Below are positions 1 through 11,805 of a stretch of 64,000 nucleotides of DNA, one piece after another. The notes under the pieces were generated by a model. The model saw nothing but the letters and a program-made list of their open reading frames with translations. It did no database searches and was not told where the DNA came from. Position 1 is the stretch's first letter, and each line of letters begins with the position of its first letter. Source of the DNA: Metellina segmentata (taxonomy: Eukaryota > Arthropoda > Arachnida > Araneae > Tetragnathidae); the NCBI GenBank assembly GCA_947359465.1, contig OX375880.1, positions 18,236,120 through 18,300,119 of the forward strand. Reading direction: 5' to 3'. The position numbers and the translations under genes were made by a program.

Positions 1-413
1 TCCTACGCTCTGGCAATTTTATGGAATGGACAAATGTTACTTCCAGGACGACAACGCTCCATGTCATGTTGCACCTCTGTCTTGCAGTGGCATCAAGACA
101 TGGATGTAAAACGTCCTCCCTGGCCTACTCAGAGTCCCGACCTAAACCCCATAGAACATTTGTGGGACGCGTTAGAGCGACGCTTACGGGCCAGGGAATC
201 CCGTCCGAAATCTACAGCTCTGCTGACGACATTCTTAATGCAGGAATGGACACAAATAGTCACATAGCTGTGTATCAAAACCTTGTTGAAAGTATGCCCA
301 GAAGGGTTGATAGAGTAATTGCAGCACGTGGAGGACCATCCTTCTATTAAAGTATGTATTATTTCACTTATACCATCCCATCTTGTTGTCCGGTCCATTT
401 TTGTAAGGTAGTG
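1..413 (+). pseudogene. Tc1-like transposase, 3' part, frameshifted
   Basis: C-terminal part of a Tc1/mariner DDE transposase, cut off by the window edge. The catalytic motif DDNAPCH is read near base 47 in one frame. SPDLNPIEHLWDAL, carrying the last catalytic E, is read near 130-175 in a second frame. The C-terminal block ending RGGPSFY stop (near 350) is in a third frame. At least two frameshifts therefore separate parts of one protein and it cannot be functional. The element ends at about 413 with GGTAGTG followed by TA, the expected Tc1 target dinucleotide. The same family recurs at 19.8 and 31.2 kb on the minus strand. Confidence 0.9.
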
Positions 414-415
414 TA

Positions 416-1338
416 TATGTGCGTCTGAATTGAGAGGAGCTAGTCATTGCAACTTGAACCCTAGCAGATGACCGAAGTCAATTCACCTGCCGATTGATAC
501 ACCGGGAGACGCAGGGCACCTCCCGTTTGCCTGAAGCAAAGGCCGAATCAGCATATTAGATCTGTATATCGCCCCTCAACTGCCAGGATCCTTTTTTCCC
601 AAGGACACGGGTCTCCACGTACGGCAAACTCTCCAAAGATGAATCACTGTTTCAAATTACCGAGAATCTAATCGAGATAAAAAGATAACCATTTCTACAA
701 CACTCAATTGACAGAGTAAAGGGAACGCCACCCAATAAATCATCTGGTAGTTATCGGCAAGAGATAAAAACCAGCAACACCAGCAAACACCCAATAAGCG
801 CTTTAAAAAAAATCGCGGAATAGAATTCTTTTCTCTCGGGAATATATATCCTCCCAAATCCTGTAATGCCGCTCCAGGCAATTCAACACACAAAAGAGTC
901 ATCAATTAAAAAAAAAAAACGGATCATTGGTTTTTTTTCCCCTATACGTTTCCCGGCACTTTTTTTAACGCCCAGGGGAAAACTTGAATTTATGTCTTCT
1001 TTCCGGGAAGAATTCTCCCGGAGACGTGACTGACCGTGGACTGTTCATCAAAGAGGGGGGAGGGGCGGAGAGAAAAAAACCGTACCCAGAGAGAAGCCTT
1101 TCAAATACACAGATAGATATATGGAGAAAAAAAATGGCGTCATTTAAGCTTGTAAAAAATAACGGACAAGGACAGTTGGAATAATCTTTTTGTTTCGTCA
1201 CTAAGATCAATAACGTAGAGTATTATGATGCAAGCTCAGAGTTCCCTTAGATTTTTCTTATTTAAGATATCGTATTTTTCGAGTAAATGAATGGACAAGG
1301 GTGCAAAGAAATTGAGATAATTCTCTAAAACGTTATAA
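416..1338. other. non-coding stretch, nothing recognised
   Basis: About 920 bases without a plausible gene or recognised repeat. Short open frames occur on both strands but are low-complexity and lack family motifs. Runs of A and T flank 900-960. Confidence 0.5.
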
Positions 1339-1768
1339 TTGGCGTGGAGTAAAAGTTTGGAGAGTGGTGTGCCAGCTCAGAGAGGTGTGACCTTGTCATT
1401 TAACCGTTGTTTAGAATTACGTGTTGTTGTTCTCGAATCTTTTACTTTGGATCGTCATCTGACCGTGGTTCAAAATTACGAGGTGTTGTCCTCGGATCTT
1501 TCCCTTAAGGGGCTGATCCCGGACAGTCGTCAATAGCCCGTTGTGTTGCTCTAGTACGACGTTAACTAAAATTACCAATTACCGTCCTTTTCGGAAGTTT
1601 GGAGTGGGGTGCCTGCTCAGGCGTGACCTCGTCATTTAACAGTGGTTCAAAATTACGAGGTGATGTACTCTGATCTTTCCCGTTGGGACTGATCCCGGAC
1701 AGTCGGCAATAGCTCCTTGTATTGCTTCAGTACGACGTTAATTAAAATACCTACCTACCTACCTACCA
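1339..1768 (+). mobile_element. two 5'-truncated SINE copies (families I and II)
   Basis: The first copy (about 1339-1585) carries the SINE body and ends GTACGACGTTAACTAAAATT plus ACC-rich tail, which defines family I here. The second (about 1595-1768) is the related family II, ending GTACGACGTTAATTAAAATA followed by (CTAC)n. Both lack the tRNA-like head. Confidence 0.8.
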
Positions 1769-1810
1769 AAAACGTTATTATAGAAAATGTTTCTAGTTTA
1801 TTTTTACGGG

Positions 1811-2035
1811 GAGCTGGTGGTAGCTGGGTTGGAAGACTAACGGATTAGCAACTTTAGAATTTCGAGTTCGAGTCTAACCAGACCATCGTGTACAAAGGGG
1901 CTGCCTTAAATGCAGGTAGGGGTACTGTTTTCTTTACGTCACAGGTGGTTTGTTATTCAACAGCACAGTAGGTAGTTGGATTTAGGTCGCACTTGAGCAA
2001 TACCAATGAGCTAGTGGCGACGATTCGATATTCAT
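1811..2035. mobile_element. SINE family II head (+) and an inverted tail fragment (-)
   Basis: 1820-1920 resembles a degenerate tRNA-like head: GAGTTCGAGTC in the B-box position, then CGTGTACAAAGGGGCTG, as in other family II copies at 22.3 and 27.1 kb. 1967-2035 is the tail in reverse orientation. Confidence 0.6.
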
Positions 2036-2059
2036 TCTGAAGGAAAGGACAACACCTTT

Positions 2060-5000
2060 TTTTGAATCACGGTGACATGACAATCTGAGCAGTCAACTCT
2101 GCTCCTAACTTCCACACGCAAAGCGCAATAAATTGACAAAACAACCAACACTCATAGACATGAACACGCATGAAACTTTTCAACGAAACGCCACAGTACA
2201 ACTTCCCAATCTGCCAAGGAACCGTCGTAGCTAGGTCTGTATGTGTCACTGTTACCGAGCTAGCAACCAATCACCCCAAATGTAGACAGACACGAACTTG
2301 GCAACACACCGCCAAATTTTAATCTGGCCCATCAGTTTGACCAGATAGTCCTTGTGTCATAAAATGCCAAAAGAACCAAAACTTAGCCACGAACAGACCT
2401 GAGGCTTTGCAAAGGAACGCCTCAGTGCAACTTGATCCATCAGCTTGACTAAATATCGTCCTTGCGCCATAAAATACCCAAAACAAAACGCTAAAACGTT
2501 GACAGACAAGAACTGACAAATAAACTGCATCTTAACCAAACATGATCCTTGCGCCATAAAACGTGAAAACAACCAACCAAAACGTAGACGGGCCTGAACC
2601 TTTGCAACAGAACGCCACAGTGCAACTTGATCTACTATATTCTTTTATCTATAAAACGCCAAAGCAACTAAAACCTAGACGGGCCTGAAGCTTTTCAACT
2701 TGACCAACTATATTCTTTGCGCCATAAAACGCCAAAACAATCAAAACCTAGACGGGCCTGATGCTTTGCAACTTGACCAACTATATTCTTCGCGCCATAA
2801 AACATAGATGAGCCTGAATCTTTGCAACAGAACGCCACAGTGCAGCTTGACCAACTATATTATTTGCGCCTTTAAACGCCAAAACAACCAAAACCTAGAC
2901 GGGCCTGAAGCTTTGCAACAGAACGCTACAGTGAAACTTGACCAACTATATTCTTTGTGCCAGAAACGTAGATGAGCCTGAATCTTTGCAACAGAACGTC
3001 ACAGTACAACTTGACCAACTATATTCTTTGCGGCATAAAACGCCAAAACAACCGAAACCTAGACGGGACTGAAGCTTTGCAACGGAACGCCACTGAGTAA
3101 CTTGACTAACTATATTCTTTGCGCCATAAAACGTAGATGAGCCTGAAACTTTGCAACAGAACGCCACAGTACAGCTTGACCAACTATATTCTTTGCGGCA
3201 TAAAACGCCAAAACAACCGAAACCTAGACGGGCCTGAAGCTTTGCAACAGAACGCTACAGTGAAACTTGACCAACTATATTCTTTGCGCCAGAAACGTAG
3301 ATGAGCCTGAATCTTTGCAACAGAACGTCACAGTACAACTTGACCAACTATATTCTTTGCGGCATAAAACGCCAAAACAACCGAAACCTAGACGGGCCTG
3401 AAGCTTTGCAACAGAACGCTACAGTGAAACTTGACCAACTATATTCTTTGCGCCAGAAACGTAGATGAGCCTGAATCTTTGCAACAGAACGTCACAGTAC
3501 AACTTGACCAACTATATTCTTTGCGGCATAAAACGCCAAAACAACCGAAACATAGACGGGACTGAAGCTTTGCAACGGAACGCTACAGTGAAACTTGACC
3601 AACTATATTCTTTGCGCCAGAAACGTAGATGAGCCTGAATCTTTGCAACAGAACGTCACAGTACAACTTGACCAACAATATTCTTTGCGGCATAAAACGC
3701 CAAAACAACCGAAACATAGACGGGACTGAAGCTTTGCAACAGAACGCTACAGTGAAACTTGACCAACTATATTCTTTGCGCCAGAAACGTAGATGAGCCT
3801 GAATCTTTGCAACAGAACGTCACAGTACAACTTGACCAACTATATTCTTTGCGGCATAAAACGCCAAAACAACCGAAACCTAGACGGGCCTGAAGCTTTG
3901 CAACAGAACGCTACAGTGAAACTTGACCAACTATATTCTTTGCGCCAGAAACGTAGATGAGCCTGAATCTTTGCAACAGAACGTCACAGTACAACTTGAC
4001 CAACTATATTCTTTGCGGCATAAAACGCCAAAACAACCGAAACCTAGACGGGCCTGAAGCTTTGCAACAGAACGCTACAGTGAAACTTGACCAACTATAT
4101 TCTTTGCGCCAGAAACGTAGATGAGCCTGAATCTTTGCAACAGAACGTCACAGTACAACTTGACCAACTATATTCTTTGCGGCATAAAACGCCAAAACAA
4201 CCGAAACATAGACGGGACTGAAGCTTTGCAACGGAACGCCACTGAGTAACTTGACTAACTATATTCTTTGCGCCATAAAACGTAGATGAGCCTGAAACTT
4301 TGCAACAGAACGCCACAGTACAGCTTGACCAATATAATCTTTGCGCGATAAAACGCCAAAACAACCGAAACCTAGACGGGCCTGAAGCTTTGCAACAGAA
4401 CGCTACAGTGAAACTTGACCAACTATATTCTTTGCGCCAGAAACGTAGATGAGCCTGAATCTTTGCAACAGAACGTCACAGTACAACTTGACCAACTATA
4501 TTCTTTGCGGCATAAAACGCCAAAACAACCGAAACCTAGACGGGCCTGAAGCTTTGCAACAGAACGCTACAGTGAAACTTGACCAACTATATTCTTTGCG
4601 CCAGAAACGTAGATGAGCCTGAATCTTTGCAACAGAACGTCACAGTACAACTTGACCAACTATATTCTTTGCGGCATAAAACGCCAAAACAACCGAAACA
4701 TAGACGGGACTGAAGCTTTGCAACGGAACGCCACTGAGTAACTTGACTAACTATATTCTTTGCGCCATAAAACGTAGATGAGCCTGAAGCTTTGCAACAG
4801 AACGCCACAGTACAGCTTGACCAACTATATTCTTTGCGGCATAAAACGCCAAAACAACCGAAACCTAGACGGGCCTGAAGCTTTGCAACAGAACGCTACA
4901 GTGAAACTTGACCAACTATATTCTTTGCGCCAGAAACGTAGATGAGCCTGAATCTTTGCAACAGAACGTCACAGTACAACTTGACCAACTATATTCTTTG

Positions 5001-6910
5001 CGGCATAAAACGCCAAAACAACCGAAACCTAGACGGGCCTGAAGCTTTGCAACAGAACGCTACAGTGAAACTTGACCAACTATATTCTTTGCGCCAGAAA
5101 CGTAGATGAGCCTGAATCTTTGCAACAGAACGTCACAGTACAACTTGACCAACTATATTCTTTGCGGCATAAAACGCCAAAACAACCGAAACCTAGACGG
5201 GCCTGAAGCTTTGCAACAGAACGCTACAGTGAAACTTGACCAACTATATTCTTTGCGCCAGAAACGTAGATGAGCCTGAATCTTTGCAACAGAACGTCAC
5301 AGTACAACTTGACCAACTATATTCTTTGCGGCATAAAACGCCAAAACAACCGAAACCTAGACGGGCCTGAAGCTTTGCAACAGAACGCTACAGTGAAACT
5401 TGACCAACTATATTCTTTGCGCCAGAAACGTAGATGAGCCTGAATCTTTGCAACAGAACGTCACAGTACAACTTGACCAACTATATTCTTTGCGGCATAA
5501 AACGCCAAAACAACCGAAACCTAGACGGGCCTGAAGCTTTGCAACAGAACGCTACAGTGAAACTTGACCAACTATATTCTTTGCGCCAGAAACGTAGATG
5601 AGCCTGAATCTTTGCAACAGAACGTCACAGTACAACTTGACCAACTATATTCTTTGCGGCATAAAACGCCAAAACAACCGAAACCTAGACGGGCCTGAAG
5701 CTTTGCAACAGAACGCTACAGTGAAACTTGACCAACTATATTCTTTGCGCCAGAAACGTAGATGAGCCTGAATCTTTGCAACAGAACGTCACAGTACAAC
5801 TTGACCAACTATATTCTTTGCGGCATAAAACGCCAAAACAACCGAAACCTAGACGGGCCTGAAGCTTTGCAACAGAACGCTACAGTGAAACTTGACCAAC
5901 TATATTCTTTGCGCCAGAAACGTAGATGAGCCTGAATCTTTGCAACAGAACGTCACAGTACAACTTGACCAACTATATTCTTTGCGGCATAAAACGCCAA
6001 AACAACCGAAACCTAGACGGGCCTGAAGCTTTGCAACAGAACGCTACAGTGAAACTTGACCAACTATATTCTTTGCGCCAGAAACGTAGATGAGCCTGAA
6101 TCTTTGCAACAGAACGTCACAGTACAACTTGACCAACTATATTCTTTGCGGCATAAAACGCCAAAACAACCGAAACCTAGACGGGCCTGAAGCTTTGCAA
6201 CAGAACGCTACAGTGAAACTTGACCAACTATATTCTTTGCGCCAGAAACGTAGATGAGCCTGAATCTTTGCAACAGAACGTCACAGTACAACTTGACCAA
6301 CTATATTCTTTGCGGCATAAAACGCCAAAACAACCGAAACCTAGACGGGCCTGAAGCTTTGCAACAGAACGCTACAGTGAAACTTGACCAACTATATTCT
6401 TTGCGCCAGAAACGTAGATGAGCCTGAATCTTTGCAACAGAACGTCACAGTACAACTTGACCAACTATATTCTTTGCGGCATAAAACGCCAAAACAACCG
6501 AAACATAGACGGGACTGAAGCTTTGCAACGGAACGCCACTGAGTAACTTGACTAACTATATTCTTTGCGCCATAAAACGTAGATGAGCCTGAAACTTTGC
6601 AACAGAACGCCACAGTACAGCTTGACCAATATAATCTTTGCGCGATAAAACGCCAAAACAACCGAAACATAGAAGGGCCTGAAGCTTTGCAACGGAACGC
6701 CACAGAGCAACTTGACCAACCATATTCTTTGTGCCATGAAACGCCAAAACTACCAACCAAAACGTAGATGAGCAAGAAGTTTTACAACGGACCGCCAGTG
6801 CCCCAACTTGACCAAATACGGTCTTTGCGCCATAAAATCGCCGAAACAAGACACGAACAAGTCCGAACGCCAAAAGGTGCAGCTTCCCAATCTTCCCAAA
6901 GCGCACCATC
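2060..6910. repeat. satellite array with dimeric 164-bp higher-order unit
   Basis: Tandem array of about 4.8 kb. In the core each unit is 164 bp, made of two related monomers of 73 and 91 bp. Both begin ACTTGACCAACTATATTCTT and share the block TTTGCAACAGAACG. Copies are diverged at the left edge (2.06-3.0 kb) and right edge (6.5-6.9 kb) and become more uniform inwards. Long open frames on the minus strand (for example 6392-6775) follow the repeat phase and carry no domain. I read them as by-products of the repeat. Confidence 0.95.
4840..6480. repeat. homogenised core of the 164-bp satellite
   Basis: The landmark CGCTACAG occurs at 4894, 5058, 5222, 5386, 5550, 5714, 5878, 6042, 6206 and 6370, always exactly 164 bases apart. 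By eye the intervening copies look identical. A variant unit with CATAGACGGGACTGAAG and CCACTGAGTAACTTGAC marks boundaries near 3.06, 4.21, 4.70 and 6.51 kb. Confidence 0.92.
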
Positions 6911-7462
6911 CCATCCTCAAAAAGCTGGTTCCGTACAAAAAAAAACTTAGAAAAAGCTGTAAAAGAAAAGGCGACAGTAGCTCCTTCACGCCCATCCGTT
7001 CAGTGGAGAGCCCAGAATAGAGGTCCCTCCGAAAGGAACCACCCAAGCGGGCGAAGACAGAAGGATCCAAATAATGACACCACATTACCTATCGCGGTCC
7101 ACGTAGGTAGGTGCTCCATCAAGCGCCGGGAGGGAATCTATTCTCGACCCGTACGGTGGTGAATTTGTTTATTCCCCATTTGTGTTCCAACGCTCCTTTA
7201 CGAGTCGGATTTTCTCTTGCTCTCTTCCCCACCGTCCCGAAATAGAAACGCTTCTGTAAACACGCTGTGCGTATTTTAAAAAGGGAGGAATTCCACTTAT
7301 AATGGTGTTTGAGGCAGGCCACACGTTGGTCCGACATCGGTCGCGCGACAATAACGAGAGAGCCACAGCCAATGCTGTACTATAACAGCATTGGCTGTGT
7401 GAACTGTCGTAGCACAATAGCCAAGTCAAAACCTATTTTAGCAGCAATCTTTGCACGTTAGG
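6911..7462. other. non-coding stretch with one perfect hairpin
   Basis: Unique-looking sequence beyond the satellite. No gene was recognised. It contains the inverted repeat listed separately at 7364-7399. Confidence 0.5.
7364..7399. repeat. perfect 15-bp inverted repeat, 6-nt loop
   Basis: CACAGCCAATGCTGT (7364-7378), loop 7379-7384, then its exact complement ACAGCATTGGCTGTG (7385-7399). It could be a MITE remnant or a structured site. No function can be assigned. Confidence 0.85.
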
Positions 7463-7464
7463 TA

Positions 7465-7648
7465 TAGTATGGTATTATGATTTTTATCGTACTGGAGTTA
7501 CACAACGGGGAATTAGCGACGGTCTGGAATCAGCCCCCGAAGGGAAAGATCCTAGGACCACACGTAATTTTGAACCACGGTCAGTTGCCGAGGCAACACC
7601 TCAGCTGGCACCCCACTCTCCAAACTTCCACACCAACCCATCGGGATG
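7465..7648 (-). mobile_element. SINE fragment
   Basis: Reverse-orientation SINE body running from a diverged tail (CGTACTGGAG) through GAACCACGGTCAG to CAACCCATCGGG. The tRNA-like head is missing. Confidence 0.7.
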
Positions 7649-7748
7649 AAGAATTAAGGAGATAAAATTTTAAAGAAAATGTATCAACTCAATCGTTTCA
7701 GACGGACGAAGAAAAGTTTCAATCGATTAAAAAAGGAACTACAGAGGA

Positions 7749-8072
7749 TGGTAATGGTAATTTTATTTAACGTCGTACTAGAGCAACACAACGGACTATT
7801 GACGACGGTCCGGGATCAATCCCTTAAGGAAAAGATCCGAGGGAGGACAACACCTCGTAATTTTGAACCACGGTCAGATGTAGAAGCAACACCTGAGCTC
7901 GCACCCCACTCTCCAAACTTACACACCAACTCAACGTGAGGACTTTCGGCCACGACAGATTTAAGGTGCACCAGCCGCCTCTACACCATACGCTTACAAA
8001 CTTCCATGCACTGACCTGCATTCAAACTTACCAGCAAAATTCCGATCTAGAGGCTAACCTTAACCACCAGAC
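7749..8072 (-). mobile_element. SINE family I, near full length, diverged head
   Basis: Runs from a GGTAATGGTAATTTT tail through the body to CGATCTAGAGGCTAACC, the reverse complement of the tRNA-like head. The B-box region is degraded. Confidence 0.85.
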
Positions 8073-8083
8073 CTAAAGGATTC

Positions 8084-8412
8084 AGGTAATGGGGATTTTA
8101 GTTAATGTCGTACTAGAGCAACACAACGGGCTATTGACGACGGTCCGGGATCAATCCTTGAAGGGAAAGATTCGAGGACAACACCTCGTAATTTTGAACC
8201 ACCGTCAAATGACGAGGAAACACCTGAACTGGCATACCACTCTCCAAACTTCCACACCAACCCAACGTGAGGACTTTCGGCCACGACCGATTTAAGGTGC
8301 ACCAGCCGCCTCTACACCATACGCTTACAAACATCCATGCCCGGACCCGGATTCGAACCAGGAATCTTCCGATCAAGAGGCTAACACCTTAACCACTATA
8401 CCGGTTGGTCGG
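8084..8412 (-). mobile_element. SINE family I, near full length
   Basis: Complete architecture on the minus strand: tRNA-like head (CACTATACCGGTTGGTCGG at its 5' end, GGATTCGAACC as reverse B-box), body, tail ending in GGTAATGGGG. About 330 bp, matching the 333-bp copy whose limits are fixed by a target duplication at 37.6 kb. Confidence 0.9.
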
Positions 8413-8449
8413 CGTTTGAGGCCACGACAGATTTAACACGTACTAGCTC

Positions 8450-8766
8450 CCGTTGTGCACACCGATCAACCGGTCTTGTGGTTAATGTGTTCGCCTCTAG
8501 ATCGGAAGATTCCTGGTTTCAATCATGGTCAGTGCATGGATGTTTGTATGCGTATGGTGTAGCGTTTCATAATGTGTATGGTGTAGCGTTATGGTAAGCG
8601 TTTCGGCTGGTGCACCTTGAATCTGTCGTGGCCGAAAGTCCTCACGTTAAGTTGGTGTGGAAGTTTGAAGAGTGAGGAGCCAGCTCAGGTGTAGCCTCGT
8701 CATCTGACCGTGGTTCAAAATGACATGGTTCTTGTCCTCCGATATTTCCTTTGGGGAACTGATCCT
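8450..8766 (+). mobile_element. SINE copy with diverged head, cut at its 3' end
   Basis: Head ACCGATCAACCGGTCTTGTG, degraded B-box (GGTTTCAATCATGG), SINE body to about 8766. It then joins the Helitron-like terminus at 8768 instead of ending in its own tail. Confidence 0.8.
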
Positions 8767-8767
8767 G

Positions 8768-8806
8768 TTTGACGAGCGATAGCGAGCAGGGGGCGGAGCC
8801 CTCTAG
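8768..8806 (+). mobile_element. possible Helitron 3' terminus, second family
   Basis: GGGCGGAGCCC can form a 4-bp stem hairpin and is followed after two bases by CTAG and then T, as at Helitron 3' ends (CTRR, inserted before T). Similar GC-rich text occurs inverted at 60.37 kb. No 5' end was found. Confidence 0.4.
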
Positions 8807-8809
8807 TTT

Positions 8810-9330
8810 CCTTAAAAAAAAATGTGTCACGTTTTATTTATCCGTGAATATTTTTTTTATCCGTGTTAACGAGGTAAAATAAATTTTAAATTTTCGATGG
8901 CACCAACCGTGAAAGAGAGATTTTTCAAATAAGCACGCAAAAAACAACAGATAGGATTCTAAAACATTTTGATTTCATCTTCTCTACTATTTTTTTTTTT
9001 TTAAGTTTTAAGTATCTTTTTTTTTTAATTCTAGGAAATATCTGATTGCGGATCATCCACGAATCCATTTTAAAATATCCATGAAATCGAAACAATTATT
9101 TCGGTGCAGTCACACATGGAACAGGGGCAAAATAAAACATGCTCTGACCCTTTCCCACATTCTCGGTATACCACCCTGGATTGCCATTGTTACTTCGACG
9201 ATCAGAGCGTCGCGAAATTTTTGGGGTAGTGTAGAGTTGTTTTTAAACCCCATTATACATAAACATATACTATAATAACAAAATAACCACACGAATTGGT
9301 TGAGAGAATCCATGGATTCTATTGGTGTTT
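8810..9330. other. AT-rich non-coding stretch
   Basis: Homopolymer-rich sequence with no gene or known repeat that I can see. Confidence 0.5.
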
Positions 9331-10545
9331 TATTCGGGAAAGAATCCTCTGAAAAGACATTATAGTTAGTACTTTAATCAGAAAAGATTCCTTTTGACTA
9401 TTAGCCATATAATTTAAAAAGTTTTATTGCTCCCTTCCTTACAATAAAATCCTTTGAAATGTGCTTTTCTTAAGAGTGGAATCTTTTTTAATGATTCCTT
9501 TAATTAGAAAAGAATCCCTCTGAAAGAGATTCTATTAGTCCTTTAATTGGAGAACGGAATCATTTTGAAAGATTCTATTAGTCTTTTAATTAGAAAAGAA
9601 TCATTTTGAGAGATTCTACCAGTCCTTTAATTAGAAAATAATCATTTTGAGAGATTCTCTTAGTCCTTTAATAAAAAAAGAATCACTTTGAAAGAGATTC
9701 ACTTAGTCCTTTAATAAGAAAAGAATCATTTTGAAATATTCCATTCGTCCTTTAATTAAAAAAAGAATCCTTTTGAAAGATTCTATTAGTCCTTTAATTA
9801 GAAAATAATCCTTTTGAAAGGTTCTATTCGTCCTTTAATTAGAAAATAATCCTTTTGAAAGGTTCTATTCGTCCTTTAATTAGAAAAAGATTCCTTTTGA
9901 AAGATAGCATTGGCTGCTTGTTCCTTAGAATAGAATGCCTGGGAGAGTTTTTATTGCTGCCTTCCTGAGAATAAAATCCTACGAAATGTGCTTTCCTTAC
10001 TTTTTGGTAATTTTTAACTAACGTCGTTCTAGAGCAACACAACTTGTTGTGCTTTCCTTAGAACAGAATCCTTTGGAATGATTCTATTAGTCCTTTAATA
10101 AGAAAAGAATCCTTTTGAAAGATAGTACTGGCCCGTTCCTTAGAAAAGATTTATTGGTTCCTACCTTAGAATAAAATTATTTCGAGTGTGCTTTTTTGGA
10201 ATAGAATCATTTGGAATAATTCTACTGTTGCTTTCTTTGAAATGCAATCTTATAAGATTATGTTGGTCATTTACTTGGTATATTAATTCTTTGAACATAT
10301 TCTATTGATCCTTTAGTTGGAAAAGAATAATTTGGAAAGATACTATTGGTCCTTTCCTTAAAAAAGAACCTTTTAAAAATTTTATAATGGTTATTTCTTT
10401 ATAATAGAATCCTTTGGAATGATTTCGTTGTCATTTTCCTTAGAATAGAATAGTTTGGAATGATTTCGATGTCATTTTCTTAAGAATAGAATCCTTTGGA
10501 ATGATTTCGTTGTCATTTTCCTTAGAATAGAATCCTTTGAAAAGA
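9330..10545. repeat. degenerate tandem repeat, period about 41 bp
   Basis: Repeats of the form AGAATCCTTTTGAAAGATTC then TATTAGTCCTTTAATTAGAA. Spacing is about 41 bp at 9.55-9.9 kb and becomes irregular after 10 kb, where AGAATAGAATCCTTTGGAAT units dominate. There is no coding signal. A short stretch at 10,015-10,045 matches a SINE tail. Confidence 0.85.
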
Positions 10546-10565
10546 TACAATTGGTTGGGGAGGTC

Positions 10566-10985
10566 AAAACTGATTGGGTTCTGTTCAAAACTTTAATTTC
10601 CACCCATATGTATTGATCCAAAATATAGGGTAACGAGTGATAAAAGTATCGATACAACATCGCCCATCTGGAATCTGAATAGTATTTTTCGGTTTGGGAG
10701 AACATGTAGGCTCGGTCCGACCCGATTTGAACGGAATGTCTGTAACGATACTAACCCAAAATATATCGATCCACTCTTCGCGAATCAATGCAAGACATCG
10801 GGTATCCAAAGATGAAAGCATCGATACAATATCGCCTCTCTCGAATCGGACCAGTGTGTCTTAGGAAAGTTTCGGCTCTTTCCAACCCGATTTGAACGGA
10901 ATGTCAGTAAAGATTTTAACCCAAAATTTACAATTCAAAACATCGGGTTCCGATAGATGAAAGCATCGATATCTCAAGTATCAAT
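10566..10985. repeat. diverged tandem repeat, period about 165 bp
   Basis: CCCGATTTGAACGGAATGTC starts at 10,721 and again at 10,886. GAAAGCATCGATA and the ACATCGGGT block recur with the same spacing. There are two and a part copies, clearly diverged. The sequence is unrelated to the 164-bp satellite at 2-7 kb. Confidence 0.75.
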
Positions 10986-11805
10986 TCACCCTCAAAGACG
11001 AACGTGACCAACAGGGGAGGAGATGGCGCTCAAATTCCATTCCAAACACCGAGCAATGACATGGGCTTTCCGAAAAGAAAATTACAGTCATTTGCTACAT
11101 CGGCTCAGGGATCGATCGGGGAAAATACACGACACAGCCTGAAATTTGCGAAACGGGATAATGAACTCAAATTAAATCAAGAAGTACGCAATCATGTCTC
11201 AAAATGACTTGCGAGGAAGCAACCGATGGAAGTAATTCGCCATATAGAATCATTCCAAAGAAACTTTTCTTAGTGCATTCGTCGAGAAATAAACTTAAAT
11301 CTTTTCCAAACATTCTCACCCTCAAAAATAATTTTCCACATCAGGAATAAGTTAGTTCTCGGAGTTTGGAATGCGTTCTCCTTTATCGTCTGCAAACAAG
11401 CGACGCAAACGATTTATCAAAGTCGAGCAAGCTCGGGAATTAATCGATCTCTCTCGAGGGCCCCACTTACTCTATTTAAATGAATCACTAACTTCATACA
11501 CTTCGGAGCACGAAATCTTACATCTCTAACGCAGCGATCCGAAATATTTATTCTGACTTCCAGGAATTTATCCGAGCGTTCCATTCGGGTCTTAGAACGG
11601 ACGATTGGAACACTTAGTAGAGATTTCGAACTTTGTTAAATCTAAGTTCATTTCATAAAATTGCTTGTTTAATTTTTTGAATGCAGTGGATTACATTATT
11701 AGTTGGTTGAATTAACCCTTAAACCACGGACGGTACAGCAGTTGTACCTTGAGAGTTATAAGAATCAGGCTAAGAAAGAATCGCACTTCTCTTCTTCTCT
11801 ACTAT
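10986..11805. other. non-coding stretch, nothing recognised
   Basis: No domain-bearing frame and no recognised repeat. A 67-codon frame at 11,004 has no family resemblance. Confidence 0.5.

Noticed and set aside
2946..6909. Minus-strand open frames up to 127 codons across the satellite
   Set aside because: They repeat with the 164-bp unit, differ only by repeat variants and have no domain. They are a consequence of the satellite.
2060..6910. CRISPR-like array
   Set aside because: Repeats are contiguous with no unique spacers, and the genome is eukaryotic.
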